A stretch of DNA of 64,000 bases from assembly GCA_023053575.1 (NCBI GenBank), contig JAKZAP010000018.1, positions 4,836,001 to 4,900,000 on the forward strand, read 5' to 3'. This DNA comes from Branchinecta lynchi. Lineage: Eukaryota > Arthropoda > Branchiopoda > Anostraca > Branchinectidae. This document shows positions 63,338 to 64,000 of this stretch, in pieces (position 1 is the stretch's first letter; every line of letters starts with the position of its first letter). A program made the position numbers and the translations under genes. Below the pieces are notes generated by a model. It worked only from the letters and a program-made list of their open reading frames with translations. It searched no databases and was not told where the DNA came from.

Positions 63338-64000
63338 GTGAGTATAGACAGTGAATCTCACGTTACGATGCGGCATGTTTCTTCTCGAGATATATACCCT
63401 CACACGACTAGGGGTGAAACCGAGGGTTTTACCCCCCCCCCCCCCTCCCCTTCACCACCCCGGTGACCCCCACCCCCCGGTACCAATACCCCTCAAATGC
63501 AAATATATAACAAACTGGAAAATCTTAAGACAGCAGTTTTGACTGCAAGTACTTAAGAAATTTCCCTAGACATGCGAGTTAAATGTAAACGCGTGAAAGC
63601 GGCTCGCTGCCCGCTCGCCTCTCTAAATATCCTTTACAGAAAAAAATTGTTGCATTTTACCGGAGCCAGCGACCGCACTTCTTGATAATCGAGTTAAGAC
63701 CGTTGCTAGTTATTAATATATGAGGTAGGTTATTACGGTATTAGTCTAGATCCACTTTATTTTTGGTTTCGTTTACTATGATTGTTTTAATCAATTTTAC
63801 ATCGCAACAACACCAGCAAAAGTTGATTCCCCTCCAAATCTGAAAGGGAGTCCTTTTTGATGATGGTGATGATAATCGGAGCATTCCCCGTCCGTGGGGA
63901 CTCGCGAGAATACGGGGAGTGAGTCGGGACAACAAAAAAGCGGAGACTCCTCAAGTGGAGTCCTCGGGGAACGGCGAGAATATGCCTTAAACCAATGCTT
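63338..64000. other. Intron after exon 4, to the window end
   Basis: A C-run and C-rich stretch lie at 63,431-63,478. The end has CCCCGTCCGTGGGGA and GGAGTCC pieces in both directions. No gene was recognised. Confidence 0.35.

Overview
The window looks like nuclear DNA of an invertebrate animal, most likely an arthropod-type genome. Two split host genes have canonical GT-AG junctions, and most of the remaining sequence is mobile elements of many kinds, often nested. I cannot name the species.

Host genes. (1) On the minus strand, seven exons between 50,491 and 1,136 join in phase into part of a MUT-7/Nibbler (EXD3)-type 3'-5' exonuclease. The DEDD exonuclease domain starts in the 11,018-11,454 exon and continues in the 8,849-9,044 and 1,136-1,282 exons; both gene ends are missing from what I can find. 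(2) On the plus strand, four exons (54,643 to 63,337) encode a secreted protein with a signal peptide, a CC-containing cysteine-rich module and two thyroglobulin type-1 modules, all joined by phase-1 introns. That gene continues to the right of the window.

The main feature is a complete Polinton/Maverick (adintovirus-like self-synthesising element) at 25,296-40,159. It has 586-587 bp terminal inverted repeats and a perfect 6-bp target-site duplication (TTTAAG). It encodes a protein-primed B-family DNA polymerase, RVE integrase with a zinc-ribbon leader, adenain-type protease, packaging ATPase, major and minor capsid proteins, a core protein with AT-hooks, a fibre-like protein and several accessory proteins. 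Ten genes, including every virion gene, read leftward as one packed block. Two more frames read rightward (37,734-38,198 and the TIR gene at 39,608) and one accessory gene reads leftward near the right end. Nearly every start carries TAAATG. A 21-bp-period array separates polymerase and ATPase, and two perfect heat-shock elements with a TATA sequence lie near the right end. Two genes carry single in-frame TAA codons, and the integrase frame lacks an ATG and follows a UUUAAAA heptamer, so this copy may be partly decayed or may use recoding.

The Polinton is the innermost layer of a four-deep nest: a MITE (24,068-41,057) was entered by a minus-strand non-LTR element, that by a plus-strand non-LTR element, and that by the Polinton. 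The whole nest sits in one 23-kb intron of the MUT-7-like gene, in a gene family known for small-RNA processing and transposon control.

The flanks hold a CR1-like non-LTR element with PHD-like and CCCH fingers (13,447-17,405), fragments of at least six other non-LTR elements, hAT-type and other MITEs with clear TIRs, a Penelope-like element with a GIY-YIG domain (55,717-58,142), and repeat families with internal tandem units ending in GACG repeats. Hammerhead-ribozyme-like cores with covarying helix I occur in the Penelope arms and in related fold-back repeats elsewhere. No tRNA, rRNA or CRISPR array was recognised.
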